From Haloferax denitrificans ATCC 35960 (GTDB taxonomy: Archaea; Halobacteriota; Halobacteria; Halobacteriales; Haloferacaceae), in the NCBI RefSeq assembly GCF_000337795.1, contig NZ_AOLP01000011.1:248001-312000 (forward strand): 64,000 bases of DNA, read 5' to 3'. This document shows, piece by piece, positions 42,494 to 51,229 of the stretch. The number at the start of each line of letters is the position of its first letter. The first letter of the stretch is position 1. Position numbers and translations under genes: made by a program. The notes under the pieces were generated by a model, which saw only the letters and a list, made by a program, of their open reading frames with translations, was not told the DNA's origin and made no database searches.

Positions 42494-43132
42494 ATGAACC
42501 GAGCCGACCTCGCCGCCCGCATCGACCACACGGTCCTCGGACCCGAGACGACGATGGCCGACGTGGAGGCCGTCCTCGACGACGCCGACGAGTGGGGGCT
42601 GAACGCCTGCATCCCGCCGTGCTACGTCGCCGAGGCGAGCGAGTACGCCCCGGACGTGTTGCTGGCGACGGTCGTCGGCTTCCCCCACGGCCAGCACACG
42701 ACGACGGCCAAGCGCGAGGAGGCCGTCGACGCGTGGCAGGCCGGCGCGGACGAACTGGACATGGTCATCAACGTCGGTCGGCTCAAGGCCGGCGAAGACG
42801 AGCTCGTGACCGAGGACATCTCCGAGGTCGTCGCGGCCGTCCCGATTCCGGTGAAAGTCATCATCGAGACGGCGCTTCTCACCGAGGAGGAGAAACACCG
42901 CGCCTGCGAGGCGGCCGTTGAGGCCGACGCCGCCTTCGTCAAGACCTCCACCGGGTTCGCCGACGGCGGCGCGACGGTCGAGGACGTGGCGCTCATGGCC
43001 GAGTACCTGCCCGTCAAGGCGTCCGGCGGCGTCGGCTCGTACGACGAGGCGGTCGCCATGTTCGAGGCCGGCGCGGAGCGCATCGGCGCGTCGTCCGGCG
43101 TCGACATCGTCTCCGGCGCGCCCGAGAAGTAG
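42494..43132 (+). CDS. deoC: Deoxyribose-phosphate aldolase
   Basis: The 212-residue protein is a DeoC aldolase. [12 protein letters not shown] at the start, [34 protein letters not shown] and [14 protein letters not shown] (with the Schiff-base lysine) are all family hallmarks. It splits 2-deoxyribose 5-phosphate to acetaldehyde and glyceraldehyde 3-phosphate in deoxynucleoside breakdown. TCTTTA at 42465-42470 is about 26 bases before the ATG. Together with udp and the PfkB kinase nearby it marks a nucleoside catabolic region. Confidence 0.95.
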   Translation: MNRADLAARIDHTVLGPETTMADVEAVLDDADEWGLNACIPPCYVAEASEYAPDVLLATVVGFPHGQHTTTAKREEAVDAWQAGADELDMVINVGRLKAGEDELVTEDISEVVAAVPIPVKVIIETALLTEEEKHRACEAAVEADAAFVKTSTGFADGGATVEDVALMAEYLPVKASGGVGSYDEAVAMFEAGAERIGASSGVDIVSGAPEK

Positions 43133-43145
43133 GTCCGTAGTCAAG

Positions 43146-43193
43146 CGGTCTCGCGGTCTCGCGGTCTCGCGGTCTCGCGGTCTCGCGGTTTCG
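43146..43193. repeat. 8-base tandem repeat array
   Basis: CGGTCTCG is repeated five times exactly (43146-43185), followed by a sixth copy with one change (43186-43193). It lies just after deoC, in the 128-base gap before the exchanger gene. Such short arrays vary in copy number by slippage. Confidence 0.9.
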
Positions 43194-43260
43194 TGGTCAC
43201 CGATATCTCCCGAGCGTCGCGCGCCCAACATTGATTAGCCGACTCCCGAGAACCCACACC

Positions 43261-44235
43261 ATGCTCCGAGGCGGACAGGCCGTTCAAATCGTCGTGATTC
43301 TCGTGTCAGTGCTTGGGCTCTGGGTCGGCGCGCGGCTGTTGGTCGACGCCGCCGTCCGGTCGGCTCGGAGATTCGGGCTCTCGGAGCTCACCATCGGACT
43401 GACAATCGTCGCGGCGGGGACGTCGACGCCGGAGCTCTCGGTCGCGGTCGACGCCGCGTACAAGGGGCTGGGCGATATCGCGGTCGCCAACGTCCTCGGC
43501 TCGAACATCTACAACCTGGCGTTCGTGCTGGGCGTCATCTCGCTGGTCCGGGTGATTCCGGTCGCGGAGTCGCTCGTCTCCCGCGACGGCGTCGCCCTGC
43601 TGGCGAGCACGCTCCTCGGCGGAGTGGTCCTGTTCGACCTCCGGGTCACGAGGCTCGAAGGGGTCCTCTTAGTCGGGGCGTTCGTCGCCTACACGGCGTA
43701 CTTGCTTCGGAGTTCTCAGACGGAGACGAACGGAACTGACGACCAGTCGCTCGGCGACGGCGGCGTGACCCGCTCGATAACCGAACGAATCGACTTCCCC
43801 GGACGGGACGCCGTGTTCCTCGCGGGCGGGTTGGCGCTGGTGTTGGTGAGCGGCGACTACATGGTGCTCGCCGCCTCGGAGTTGGCCCGCGGTGCCGGCG
43901 TCTCCGAGTGGGTCATCGGCGGGACAATCGTCGCGGCGGGCACCTCGACCCCGGAGTTCGCCGTCTCGCTCGTCGCGCTCCGACGGCGGAGTCTCGGGGT
44001 CTCCGTGGGCAACGTCGTCGGGAGCAACATCCTCAACATCACCGGCATCGTCGGCGTCGCGGCGGTCGCTCGCCCGCTCGCGGTGAGCGCCTCGGCGCTC
44101 GGGACGCTCGCGTGGCTGGTCGCGGTCACCCTCCTGATTGTCGCCGCGCTCTGGACCGGGAGAGTCCTCTCCCGTTTGGAAGGTGCCTTCTTCGCGACCT
44201 CCGAGGTCACGCGGTGGATACTGGGGCTCATCTGA
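43261..44235 (+). CDS. Sodium/calcium exchanger family protein (CaCA)
   Basis: The 324-residue protein has about ten membrane helices in two inverted halves, each with the alpha-repeat motif: GLTIVAAGTSTPELSVA with NVLGSNIYNLAFVLG in the first, and GGTIVAAGTSTPEFAVS with NVVGSNILNITGIVG in the second. The two Glu residues and the Asn/Ser of the motifs line the ion path, as in the YrbG/NCX_Mj family. It should exchange Ca2+ (or another cation) for Na+. ATG 43261 has TTGATTAG about 28 bases upstream; an earlier start is less likely. Confidence 0.93.
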   Translation: MLRGGQAVQIVVILVSVLGLWVGARLLVDAAVRSARRFGLSELTIGLTIVAAGTSTPELSVAVDAAYKGLGDIAVANVLGSNIYNLAFVLGVISLVRVIPVAESLVSRDGVALLASTLLGGVVLFDLRVTRLEGVLLVGAFVAYTAYLLRSSQTETNGTDDQSLGDGGVTRSITERIDFPGRDAVFLAGGLALVLVSGDYMVLAASELARGAGVSEWVIGGTIVAAGTSTPEFAVSLVALRRRSLGVSVGNVVGSNILNITGIVGVAAVARPLAVSASALGTLAWLVAVTLLIVAALWTGRVLSRLEGAFFATSEVTRWILGLI

Positions 44236-44286
44236 GGCTCGCAGTCTCCCGAGACGGTCCTGTCGAGCGCCCCCTAAATCGCTCTC

Positions 44287-45510
44287 CTACTCGGCCCGCA
44301 ACGCCACGAGCCGTCGCGCCCCGTCGTCGCCCCCCGACTCGACGACGAACAGCGCGTCGTGGGCGGGCGTCGGCCCGGTCAACGCGCGTCCCGAGAGGTC
44401 GTATCGCCAGCGCGCGGCCCCGACGCGAGTGTCGTCGAGGCCGACACCCCCTCCGGCGTCGTAGGCGACGACCGCGCCGCCGCTCTTGCTCGTGTCCGAG
44501 ACGAAGACGGTGTCGCCGGCACCGGCGGGCGGGGCGAAGAAGTCGTCGCCGGCCGCCCACGCCGGGGAGCCGGCGCGCCTGTCGAAGGCGTCGAGACCGG
44601 TTCCGTCGGTCGAAAAGACGCGCCGGGGGCCGACGACGAGCGAGCCGTGCGGCGAGGGCTCCTCGCGGTGCCAGTCCACGGCACCGGCGCGGAGGCCGCC
44701 TCTGAGGCGGGCGACGCCCGCGCCGAAGAAGCCCGCGAACACGTCGTTCGACTCGGCGATTGCGAGCGCCTGCACGCCGCCGGGGAGCTTGGTTCGCCAC
44801 CGCCCGGTCGCGCCGCGCTCGACGCCCTCGTCTTGGAACGTGAGTACCTCACCACCCTCCGTGCCCGCGACGACGGTGTCGTACCTGGCCGCGAGGGACC
44901 GAACCGGGCCGAACACTTCCTCGCGCCACTCGACGGCACCGTCGCTGGCGCGAATGCGGTAGAGGTTCCCCGCGGTGTCGGAGGCGTAGAGGCGGTCGCG
45001 GTCCGGTTCGGGTCGGACGACGGGTGCCCAGACGCTCGACTCGGTCGGCGCGTGCCACGCTTCTTCGCCGTCGTGGGTGTACGCGAGCACGCCGGTTCTG
45101 GCCCCGACGTGGCCGACGTAGACGCGCTCCGAATCGACCGTCACCGACGAGCGGAACCCGCTCTGAGGGTCGCTTTCGACCGACCATCGCTCGGTGCCGT
45201 CGGCGACCGAGAACGCCCGGAGGCGCTCGCTGGTGGCGAGGTACACCGTCTCGTCGAACACGACCGGGCGCGCCAGTTCGAGGCCGTTCACGTCGATGCC
45301 CCACGACTCGCTCGGCTTCGACGCCGGGCCGGTCGCGCGGGGGTTGTAGCCCGCCCCCTCCGGCGAGAAGTAGGGGTGTGGCCAGTCGGCGCGGCCGTCG
45401 CCCGTGGAACCTTCGTCGCCGCCGACACAGCTCGCGAGACCGGCGACTGCGCCGGCTCCGAGGGCTCCGAGGAACGTTCGTCTCGATAGGTCCGCGTCGG
45501 GTCGCGTCAC
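44287..45510 (-). CDS. PQQ-like beta-propeller lipoprotein, second of a pair
   Basis: The 407-residue protein starts with a Tat signal and lipobox (SRRTFLGALGAGAVAGLASC). Then there are repeated blades of the PQQ-dehydrogenase type with motifs such as VYLATSERLRAFSVADG, VYVGHVGARTGVLAYTHDG and LYRIRASDGAVEW, which form an eight-blade propeller outside the membrane. Catalytic PQQ residues are not evident, so it may be a scaffold or binding protein like BamB. A GTG start overlaps the stop of the upstream gene (GTGA). It is a paralogue of that gene. Confidence 0.82.
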   Translation of the reverse strand: MTRPDADLSRRTFLGALGAGAVAGLASCVGGDEGSTGDGRADWPHPYFSPEGAGYNPRATGPASKPSESWGIDVNGLELARPVVFDETVYLATSERLRAFSVADGTERWSVESDPQSGFRSSVTVDSERVYVGHVGARTGVLAYTHDGEEAWHAPTESSVWAPVVRPEPDRDRLYASDTAGNLYRIRASDGAVEWREEVFGPVRSLAARYDTVVAGTEGGEVLTFQDEGVERGATGRWRTKLPGGVQALAIAESNDVFAGFFGAGVARLRGGLRAGAVDWHREEPSPHGSLVVGPRRVFSTDGTGLDAFDRRAGSPAWAAGDDFFAPPAGAGDTVFVSDTSKSGGAVVAYDAGGGVGLDDTRVGAARWRYDLSGRALTGPTPAHDALFVVESGGDDGARRLVALRAE

Positions 45511-46841
45511 GATTCCGACCCTCCAGCGTCCGCGGCTGTCCCCGCGGTCGCGGTCGTGCCCGCACTAGATGAATCGGCGGCGTCGCCGACGACAGTCAGG
45601 CTGAACAGGCCGTCGTCGCGGACGACCGGGCAGAACACCCGGCGGTCGGTCGCGGCGAGCGAGTGGCCGACGTTGCGGCCGAGCGACATCGACCAGCGCT
45701 CGCGGTCGCCGAAGGGGCCGCCGCCGTCGGTTCGGTTCAGGGCGACGAGTTCGCCGTGTCCCGTGCCGACGTAGACCGCGTCGCCGACGACGCTCGCGGC
45801 GGAGACAGTCTCTCGCGGGTCGTACGTCCAGCGCACCTCGCCGGTCGCGCTGTCGAGCGCCCGGAGCGACCCGCGGGCGGCGTAGAGGCGCTCGCCGTCG
45901 AACGCGAGTCGCTCGTGGACGCCGCGGTCGTCCTCCCAGACCACGTCGCCGTTCCGCCGGTCGAGCGCCGCGATGCGGTCCCAGCCCGCGATGTACACTC
46001 GCTCGTCGCCGACGACCGGCGCGACGGTCTCGACCGTCTCGGTCGGGACCTGCCAGAAGGCACTGCCATCAGTTCCGAGGCAGTAGAGGCGCTGTCCCTC
46101 GGTGACGACGAACACCGAGTGGAGGTTGACCGCGAGGGGACGCCGGACCGCGCCGAACAGCGACCGCGTCCATTTGACCTCGGCGGCGTCGATGTCGACC
46201 GCGCAGACGCGCTCGTCGTCGAGGCCGAGAAACAGCGTCTCGCGGTCGTTGGAGAACGCCGGCGGCGTCCGCGGGCGACCGGGGAGCTCGATGGTCCGGA
46301 ACTCCCGACCGGTGCGGGCGCGGTAGAGCGCGAGCCGGTTCGGGCCGTGGACCGTCACACCGAGCGAGTAGACGACGCCGTCGAGGACGACCGGCGCGGT
46401 CCACCTCTCGCCCTGTGCGGTCCACAGCTCCTCGCCGGCGACCGGGTCGAGCGCCCGCATCGGGTCGCCGGGCGTGTAGCCCACCCCGCCGGCGGCGACG
46501 GGCTCGGTGGAGTCCATCCCGAAGTCGGGTTCGTACTCGATAGTCGGCTCGGCGATGGCGGTGCCTTCGCGGAGAAACGCGGTGTTGGCGTCGTCGTGGG
46601 CGTAAGTCGGCCAGCCGCGGTCGAAGCGGACTCCCTCGGGGAAGTCGTCGTCTGTCTGTCCCTCGCCGCCGCCGAGGCATCCGGCGAGGCCGGCGACCGC
46701 GCCCGCCCCGAGCAGGCGAAGCGCGCCGCGGCGGGTGCTGGTGCTGGTGCTGTTGGTGCCAGCGGCGGGCGAAGCGACGCTGTCGGTCGCGGTCGAGCCG
46801 CGGGCGGAGGGCGAATCGGGAGGGTTCCTGCGAGAACGCAT
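45507..46841 (-). CDS. PQQ-like beta-propeller lipoprotein, first of a pair
   Basis: The 444-residue protein starts at ATG 46841. It has an Arg-rich, Ser/Thr-rich N-terminus and then a Tat/lipobox region (TRRGALRLLGAGAVAGLAGC). Repeated propeller motifs follow (LFLGLDDERVCAVDIDAAEV, VYIAGWDRIAALDRRNGDV, VYVGTGHGELVALNRTDG). It has the same architecture as the overlapping downstream gene, so the operon is a tandem duplication. The upstream GTG at 46856 is a less likely start; the minus-strand AAGTTACT near 46870 fits 46841. The function is unknown; both proteins should sit on the cell surface. Confidence 0.82.
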   Translation of the reverse strand: MRSRRNPPDSPSARGSTATDSVASPAAGTNSTSTSTRRGALRLLGAGAVAGLAGCLGGGEGQTDDDFPEGVRFDRGWPTYAHDDANTAFLREGTAIAEPTIEYEPDFGMDSTEPVAAGGVGYTPGDPMRALDPVAGEELWTAQGERWTAPVVLDGVVYSLGVTVHGPNRLALYRARTGREFRTIELPGRPRTPPAFSNDRETLFLGLDDERVCAVDIDAAEVKWTRSLFGAVRRPLAVNLHSVFVVTEGQRLYCLGTDGSAFWQVPTETVETVAPVVGDERVYIAGWDRIAALDRRNGDVVWEDDRGVHERLAFDGERLYAARGSLRALDSATGEVRWTYDPRETVSAASVVGDAVYVGTGHGELVALNRTDGGGPFGDRERWSMSLGRNVGHSLAATDRRVFCPVVRDDGLFSLTVVGDAADSSSAGTTATAGTAADAGGSES

Positions 46842-46981
46842 CGACCACAACTGCACAACACCGTGACAAGTAACTTTTCGCCGGAGGCGGCGACGAGGGC
46901 GCGAAAGCGAGGGAAAAGCGGAAGGAAGCGAACGGGAGCGGAAGGAACACTGAGGACGCGGGAACGCGGACGATAAAACAG

Positions 46982-47012
46982 GAATCGAGGTCGAACAGAA
47001 TCGAGGTCGAAC
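46982..47012. repeat. Exact 15-base direct repeat
   Basis: GAATCGAGGTCGAAC occurs at 46982-46996 and again at 46998-47012 with one base between. It lies in the gap between the DUF5518-like gene and the propeller operon and looks like slippage or a double binding site. Confidence 0.8.
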
Positions 47013-47020
47013 TCGTCGGC

Positions 47021-47422
47021 TCAGGCCGCGGGTCTGGTGCGGCGGGCGGCCGAGCGGTCGTGGAGCATGCTTCCGAGCGCGCCGCCGATAGCGCCGGGGA
47101 TGCCCGCGAGGGCGATGATGACGACGGCCGCGGCGAACACGGTCAGGCCGAAGAACACGCCCGCGAACAGGACGTTCATGATGACGAGGCCGATGGCGAC
47201 GATAATCCCGCCGAGCGTCGTGCCGACGAGGCCGTTGAGTGCACCGTCGGCCATGCCGGTCGTGACGAGGTAGCCGGCGACGAGGCCGCCGATGATACCC
47301 GTGAGGACGTAGCCGACCGTCGGGAGCGTGGCGTTCGTGAAGGGGACGGCGAAGCCGCTGAGGATGCCGACGACCACGGTCGCGATGAACCCGTAGGCGA
47401 TGGCGCGCATGTTGAACTTCAT
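47021..47422 (-). CDS. Four-helix membrane protein, DUF5518-like
   Basis: The 133-residue protein has four membrane helices with many Gly and Ala (about 9-30, 38-58, 65-90 and 95-120) and a short basic tail (RSAARRTRPAA). Size and glycine-rich repeats fit the haloarchaeal DUF5518 group, an assignment from pattern only. The role is unknown. A minus-strand CATTATC region at 47442-47455 gives AT-rich promoter DNA 20-33 bases before the ATG. Confidence 0.7.
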   Translation of the reverse strand: MKFNMRAIAYGFIATVVVGILSGFAVPFTNATLPTVGYVLTGIIGGLVAGYLVTTGMADGALNGLVGTTLGGIIVAIGLVIMNVLFAGVFFGLTVFAAAVVIIALAGIPGAIGGALGSMLHDRSAARRTRPAA

Positions 47423-47698
47423 AGCGGCTCTAAATACGCAGGATGAGATAATGAATTATTTTCGTCGTTCGACGGATAATACGGCCGATGCGAGACTCCT
47501 CGGGGGCGGAGCGTCCGGTCGGTGCGACGCTCCGTCGACCGTGCTCGTGGGGCGGAGACAAACGCCGAGGTGCGGAGCGAGACATCCGCGGAGCGGGCGG
47601 GTTCGTCCCGTGAGGCGCTATCACGGCCCGCGGACGCCGGCAGTCTCGGGGGAGACCGCGGCGTTTTTGCCCGCTGACCCGGTACGTGGGGTAACCGA

Positions 47699-48988
47699 AT
47701 GGCCCGATACCACATCGAGACATACGGCTGTACCTCGAACCGCGGCGAGAGCCGCGCCATCGAGAGCGCGCTCCGCGACGCCGGACACTACCGCGTCGAC
47801 GGGCCCGAGGAGGCCGATGTCGCCATCATGAACACCTGTACGGTCGTGGAGAAGACGGAGCGGAACATGCTCCGTCGGGCCAAAGAGCTGGAGGCGGAGA
47901 CGGCGGACCTCATCATCACGGGCTGTATGGCGCTCGCGCAGGGCAACGACTTCCGCGAGGAGGGCATCGACGCCCAGATTCTCCACTGGGACGACGTGCC
48001 GACCGCCGTCACCAACGGCGAGTGTCCGACTCCCGGTCCCGGCGTCGAGCCCGTCTTGGACGGCGTCGTCGGCATCCTGCCCATCGCCCGCGGCTGTATG
48101 TCGAACTGCTCGTACTGCATCACGAAGTTCGCCACGGGGCGGGTCGATTCGCCCTCCGTCGACGAGAACGTCGAGAAGGCGCGGGCGCTCGTCCACGCCG
48201 GCGCGAAGGAACTCCGCATCACGGGGCAGGACACCGGCGTCTACGGCTGGGACAACGGCGACCGGAAGCTCCCCGAGCTACTGGACCGCATCTGCACCGA
48301 AATCGACGGCGAGTTCCGCGTCCGCGTCGGCATGGCCAACCCCGGCGGCGTCCACGGCATCCGCGAGGAACTCGCCGACGTGTTCGCCCGCCACGACAAG
48401 CTCTACAACTTCATCCACGCGCCCGTGCAGTCCGGCTCCGACGAGGTGCTCGAACACATGCGCCGCCAGCACCGCGTCGACAAGTTCAGAGAAATCGTCG
48501 AGACGTTCGACCGGGAACTCGACTACTGGACGCTCTCGACGGACTTCATCGTCGGCTACCCGACCGAGACCGACGCGGACCACGAGCGGTCGATGGAACT
48601 CCTCCGCGAGATTCGCCCCGAGAAGGTCAACGTCACGCGCTTCTCGAAGCGCCCCGGCACCGACGCCGCCGACCTGAAGGGCCTCGGCGGGACGCTCAAG
48701 AAAGAGCGCTCCAAGGAGATGTCCGAGGCGAAGATGGACATCGTCGCCGCCGCCTACGAGGAGATGGTCGGCACGGAGCGCGACGTGCTCGTCGTCGAGG
48801 AGGGCACCGGCGACTCCGTGAAGTGCCGCGACGAGGCCTACCGCCAGATAATCGTCCAGAACGCGACCGAACACGGCCTCGAACCCGGCGACTTCGCCCG
48901 CGTGACGGTGACCGCCCACCAGACCGTCTACGCCTTCGCAGAACCGGTCGAGGCACAGCCCGAACCGCGAGAGCCGACGGTCGCCTGA
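47699..48988 (+). CDS. tRNA t6A37 methylthiotransferase (MtaB/CDKAL1 type)
   Basis: The 429-residue protein has the full methylthiotransferase layout. The N-terminal MTTase domain has C11, C47 and C76 for one [4Fe-4S] cluster; the radical-SAM domain has C133-x3-C137-x2-C140 (RGCMSNCSYC); a TRAM domain follows at the C-terminus. It puts a methylthio group on t6A37 of ANN-decoding tRNAs, as archaeal e-MtaB and human CDKAL1 do. GTTTTTGCC at 47662-47670 lies about 30 bases before the ATG. It is a single gene. Confidence 0.93.
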   Translation: MARYHIETYGCTSNRGESRAIESALRDAGHYRVDGPEEADVAIMNTCTVVEKTERNMLRRAKELEAETADLIITGCMALAQGNDFREEGIDAQILHWDDVPTAVTNGECPTPGPGVEPVLDGVVGILPIARGCMSNCSYCITKFATGRVDSPSVDENVEKARALVHAGAKELRITGQDTGVYGWDNGDRKLPELLDRICTEIDGEFRVRVGMANPGGVHGIREELADVFARHDKLYNFIHAPVQSGSDEVLEHMRRQHRVDKFREIVETFDRELDYWTLSTDFIVGYPTETDADHERSMELLREIRPEKVNVTRFSKRPGTDAADLKGLGGTLKKERSKEMSEAKMDIVAAAYEEMVGTERDVLVVEEGTGDSVKCRDEAYRQIIVQNATEHGLEPGDFARVTVTAHQTVYAFAEPVEAQPEPREPTVA

Positions 48989-49051
48989 GCGGTCGATTCC
49001 GCGCCGTTTCAGCGCTGTTTCAGGGCCGCTCCGCCGGCTCGCACTCGTTTC

Positions 49052-49516
49052 TCAGTTCTCGTCGCGCCCCGGAACACCGTCTTCGCCGACCCGGAGAAAC
49101 ATCCCTTTCGACGCCGGCGCGGTCGGTTCGAACCCCCAGCGCTCGTAGTAGCCGTCCACGTCGGCGAGGAGGTTCACGAACGCCGACGGCGGGGCCTCGC
49201 GGTCGAGGTAGTCCACGAGCGCGTCCATCACGCGGGTCCCGAGTCCGCGGCCCTGATGGTCGGGGTGGACCGCCACGTCGACGACCTGAAAGACGGTGCC
49301 GCCGTCGCCGACGAGCCGACCCATGCCGACGACGCGTCCGCCCGAATCGTCGTCGCCGGTCGCGCCCTCGAAGACGACGCGCACGCCGAAAATCGTGTTC
49401 GGAACGCCGCGCTCGGCGGCCGCGAGGGAGCGCGGGGGCATCCCGGCGGCGTCGCGGAGGGAGACGTACGTTTCGGGGTCGGGAAACTCGGGGACGAGGC
49501 GGTAGTGGTCGGTCAC
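49052..49516 (-). CDS. GNAT-family N-acetyltransferase
   Basis: The 154-residue protein is a GNAT acetyltransferase: VFQVVDVAVHPDHQGRGLG contains the acetyl-CoA pyrophosphate loop, followed by TRVMDALVDYL and the C-terminal YYERWGFEPT. The start is GTG 49516, with a CCGTTAGG box (minus strand) at about 49538-49545. It is divergent from the signal peptidase gene. The substrate is unknown. Confidence 0.87.
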   Translation of the reverse strand: MTDHYRLVPEFPDPETYVSLRDAAGMPPRSLAAAERGVPNTIFGVRVVFEGATGDDDSGGRVVGMGRLVGDGGTVFQVVDVAVHPDHQGRGLGTRVMDALVDYLDREAPPSAFVNLLADVDGYYERWGFEPTAPASKGMFLRVGEDGVPGRDEN

Positions 49517-49606
49517 GACTCGACGGTCGCGCCACCCGGTCCTAACGGTTTCTCTCACGCGGCGTCGGCAACAAGATTGATAGCGACGCGTCGGGTGACA
49601 GCACCC

Positions 49607-50197
49607 GTGTCCGACGACAGCCCATCGGAGGCCCGAACGTTCGCGAGAGACGCGCTGGAGACGGTCGCTATCGTCGTCGCGGTCGGCGCGGTGCTCTTCG
49701 CGGTGAGCGGCGTGTGGCCCCCGATGGTCGCCGTCGAGAGCGGGAGCATGCAACCGACCCTCGAACGCGGCGACCTCGTCGTCGTGACCGCGGAAGGTCG
49801 CTACGGCGGCCCCGCGGCCGACGAGTACGGCGTGGTCACGGCCGACGCGAGCGAGGGCTACGGGCGACTCGGCGGGCCGGGCGACGTCGTCGTCTACGAC
49901 GCGCCCTCGCGCGACGGCTCACCCATCATCCACCGCGCGGTCTTCCGGGTCGAGGACGGTGAGAACTGGTACGACCGGGCCGACGACTCGTACGTGGACG
50001 GCGCGGACTCCTGTGCGGAACTCCTGAACTGCCCCGCGCCGCACGCCGGCTACGTCACCCGCGGCGACGACAACGACTACTACGACCAAGCGCGGGGCAT
50101 CGCCTCGCCCGTCCGGCCCGACTGGGTGCGGGCGAAAGGCCAGTTTCACGTGCCGTATCTCGGGGAACTGCGGTTAGAACTGCAGAAACTGCTGTGA
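49607..50197 (+). CDS. sec11: Signal peptidase I, archaeal Sec11 type
   Basis: The 196-residue protein has one N-terminal membrane helix (about 18-38). The catalytic Ser is S47 in VESGSMQPTL, the His of the ER/archaeal type is H109 (SPIIHRAV), and Asp residues lie in the RGDDNDYYDQ block near 154-160. The Ser-His-Asp plan is that of Sec11, not the Ser-Lys plan of bacteria. It removes signal peptides from Sec-exported proteins outside the membrane. Haloferax has two such enzymes, Sec11a and Sec11b; the position near samp1 suggests Sec11b. GATTGATA at 49576-49583 fits GTG 49607 better than the GTG at 49595. Confidence 0.9.
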   Translation: MSDDSPSEARTFARDALETVAIVVAVGAVLFAVSGVWPPMVAVESGSMQPTLERGDLVVVTAEGRYGGPAADEYGVVTADASEGYGRLGGPGDVVVYDAPSRDGSPIIHRAVFRVEDGENWYDRADDSYVDGADSCAELLNCPAPHAGYVTRGDDNDYYDQARGIASPVRPDWVRAKGQFHVPYLGELRLELQKLL

Positions 50198-50212
50198 ACT
50201 GTCGCCGACGCG

Positions 50213-51148
50213 TCAGCGGTCGTCGCCGCCGTCGGGCGAGAACATGGTGTAACGCTCCGTCTCGTCGTCTTCCTTCCACTCGCCGAGTTCCCGCGGGTCG
50301 ATGTGGACGAACACGTCGTCCACCTCGTCGATGTTCCGAATCGCCTGCACCACCCACGTCTCGATGTCGTGGGCCTCGGTAATCGTCATGTCGCCTTCGA
50401 CTTCGATGTGGAGGCTCACGTCGATTTCGGGGCCGACGTAGTGGGCGACCACGTCGTGCGCGCCGTGAACGTCCGGGTGCGACAGCGCCGTCTGGACGAT
50501 GAGCGCCCGGAGGTACTCCGGCGGGGCGGCCCCGACGAGGTAGTTCACGTTGTCGCGGACGATTTCGTAGCCGGTGTAGACGATGCCGATGGAGACGACC
50601 ATCGCGGCCAGCGGGTCCAAGATTGGGTAGCCGAACTGGCCGCCGACCACGCCGACGAGCGCCGCGCCCGCGGTGAGGATGTCGTTTCGGTTGTCGACGC
50701 CGGCGGCGACGAGCGCGGGCGAGTTCTGCTCGCGGCCGACCGAGTAGCAGTAGCGGTAGAGGACGTACTTGCCCGCCGCCGCGACGACGAGGACGACGAC
50801 GCCGAGCGTCCCCGCGGCCCCGCCGTAGGTCCCCGCGAGGATGCTGGACGTGCTCTGCCAGAGAATCGCCCCGCCGGCGGCGAAGATGCCGACCGCGACG
50901 AAAAGCGAGATGAACGGCTCGATGCGCTCGTGGCCGTGGGGGTGTTCCCAGTCCGGCGGCTTCGTCGTCAGATAGAGGCCGCCGAGGATGATGGTGCTGT
51001 AGACCGCGTCCGCGAGGCTGTTGACCGCCTCGGACCCGAGGGCCAGGCTCCCGGTCGTCCACCACACGCCGCCCTTCCCGACGACGAGAAGCACGTTCGC
51101 CGCGAGGACGACGAATCCGACCCGCCGGATGGCCCGTCTGCGCTCCAT
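50213..51148 (-). CDS. Cation diffusion facilitator (zinc/iron/manganese efflux)
   Basis: The 311-residue protein has six membrane helices and a cytoplasmic C-terminal domain. The ion-binding motifs are SLALGSEAVNSLADAVYS in helix II and AAGVDNRNDILTAG in helix V, with EHPHGHERIEP between helices III and IV. The DxxxD/NxxxD pattern is that of iron/manganese-type CDFs more than of zinc types (HxxxD). The C-terminal domain (PDVHGAHDVVAHYVG and onward) is the usual dimerising fold. ATG 51148 has a CATTTCAAC box (minus strand) at 51172-51180. Confidence 0.9.
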   Translation of the reverse strand: MERRRAIRRVGFVVLAANVLLVVGKGGVWWTTGSLALGSEAVNSLADAVYSTIILGGLYLTTKPPDWEHPHGHERIEPFISLFVAVGIFAAGGAILWQSTSSILAGTYGGAAGTLGVVVLVVAAAGKYVLYRYCYSVGREQNSPALVAAGVDNRNDILTAGAALVGVVGGQFGYPILDPLAAMVVSIGIVYTGYEIVRDNVNYLVGAAPPEYLRALIVQTALSHPDVHGAHDVVAHYVGPEIDVSLHIEVEGDMTITEAHDIETWVVQAIRNIDEVDDVFVHIDPRELGEWKEDDETERYTMFSPDGGDDR

Positions 51149-51229
51149 TACCGTGGCTTTCGGGAGTGGGGTTGAAATGCGCTTCGGGCCGGAGCGGCCT
51201 ATTAGACGCACTCGACGTGAGTTTTAGAG

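Noticed and set aside
46711-46760. Run of GTGCTGGTG-like repeats in the propeller gene
   Set aside because: It is the codon run for a Ser/Thr-rich linker in the coding frame, not a separate element.
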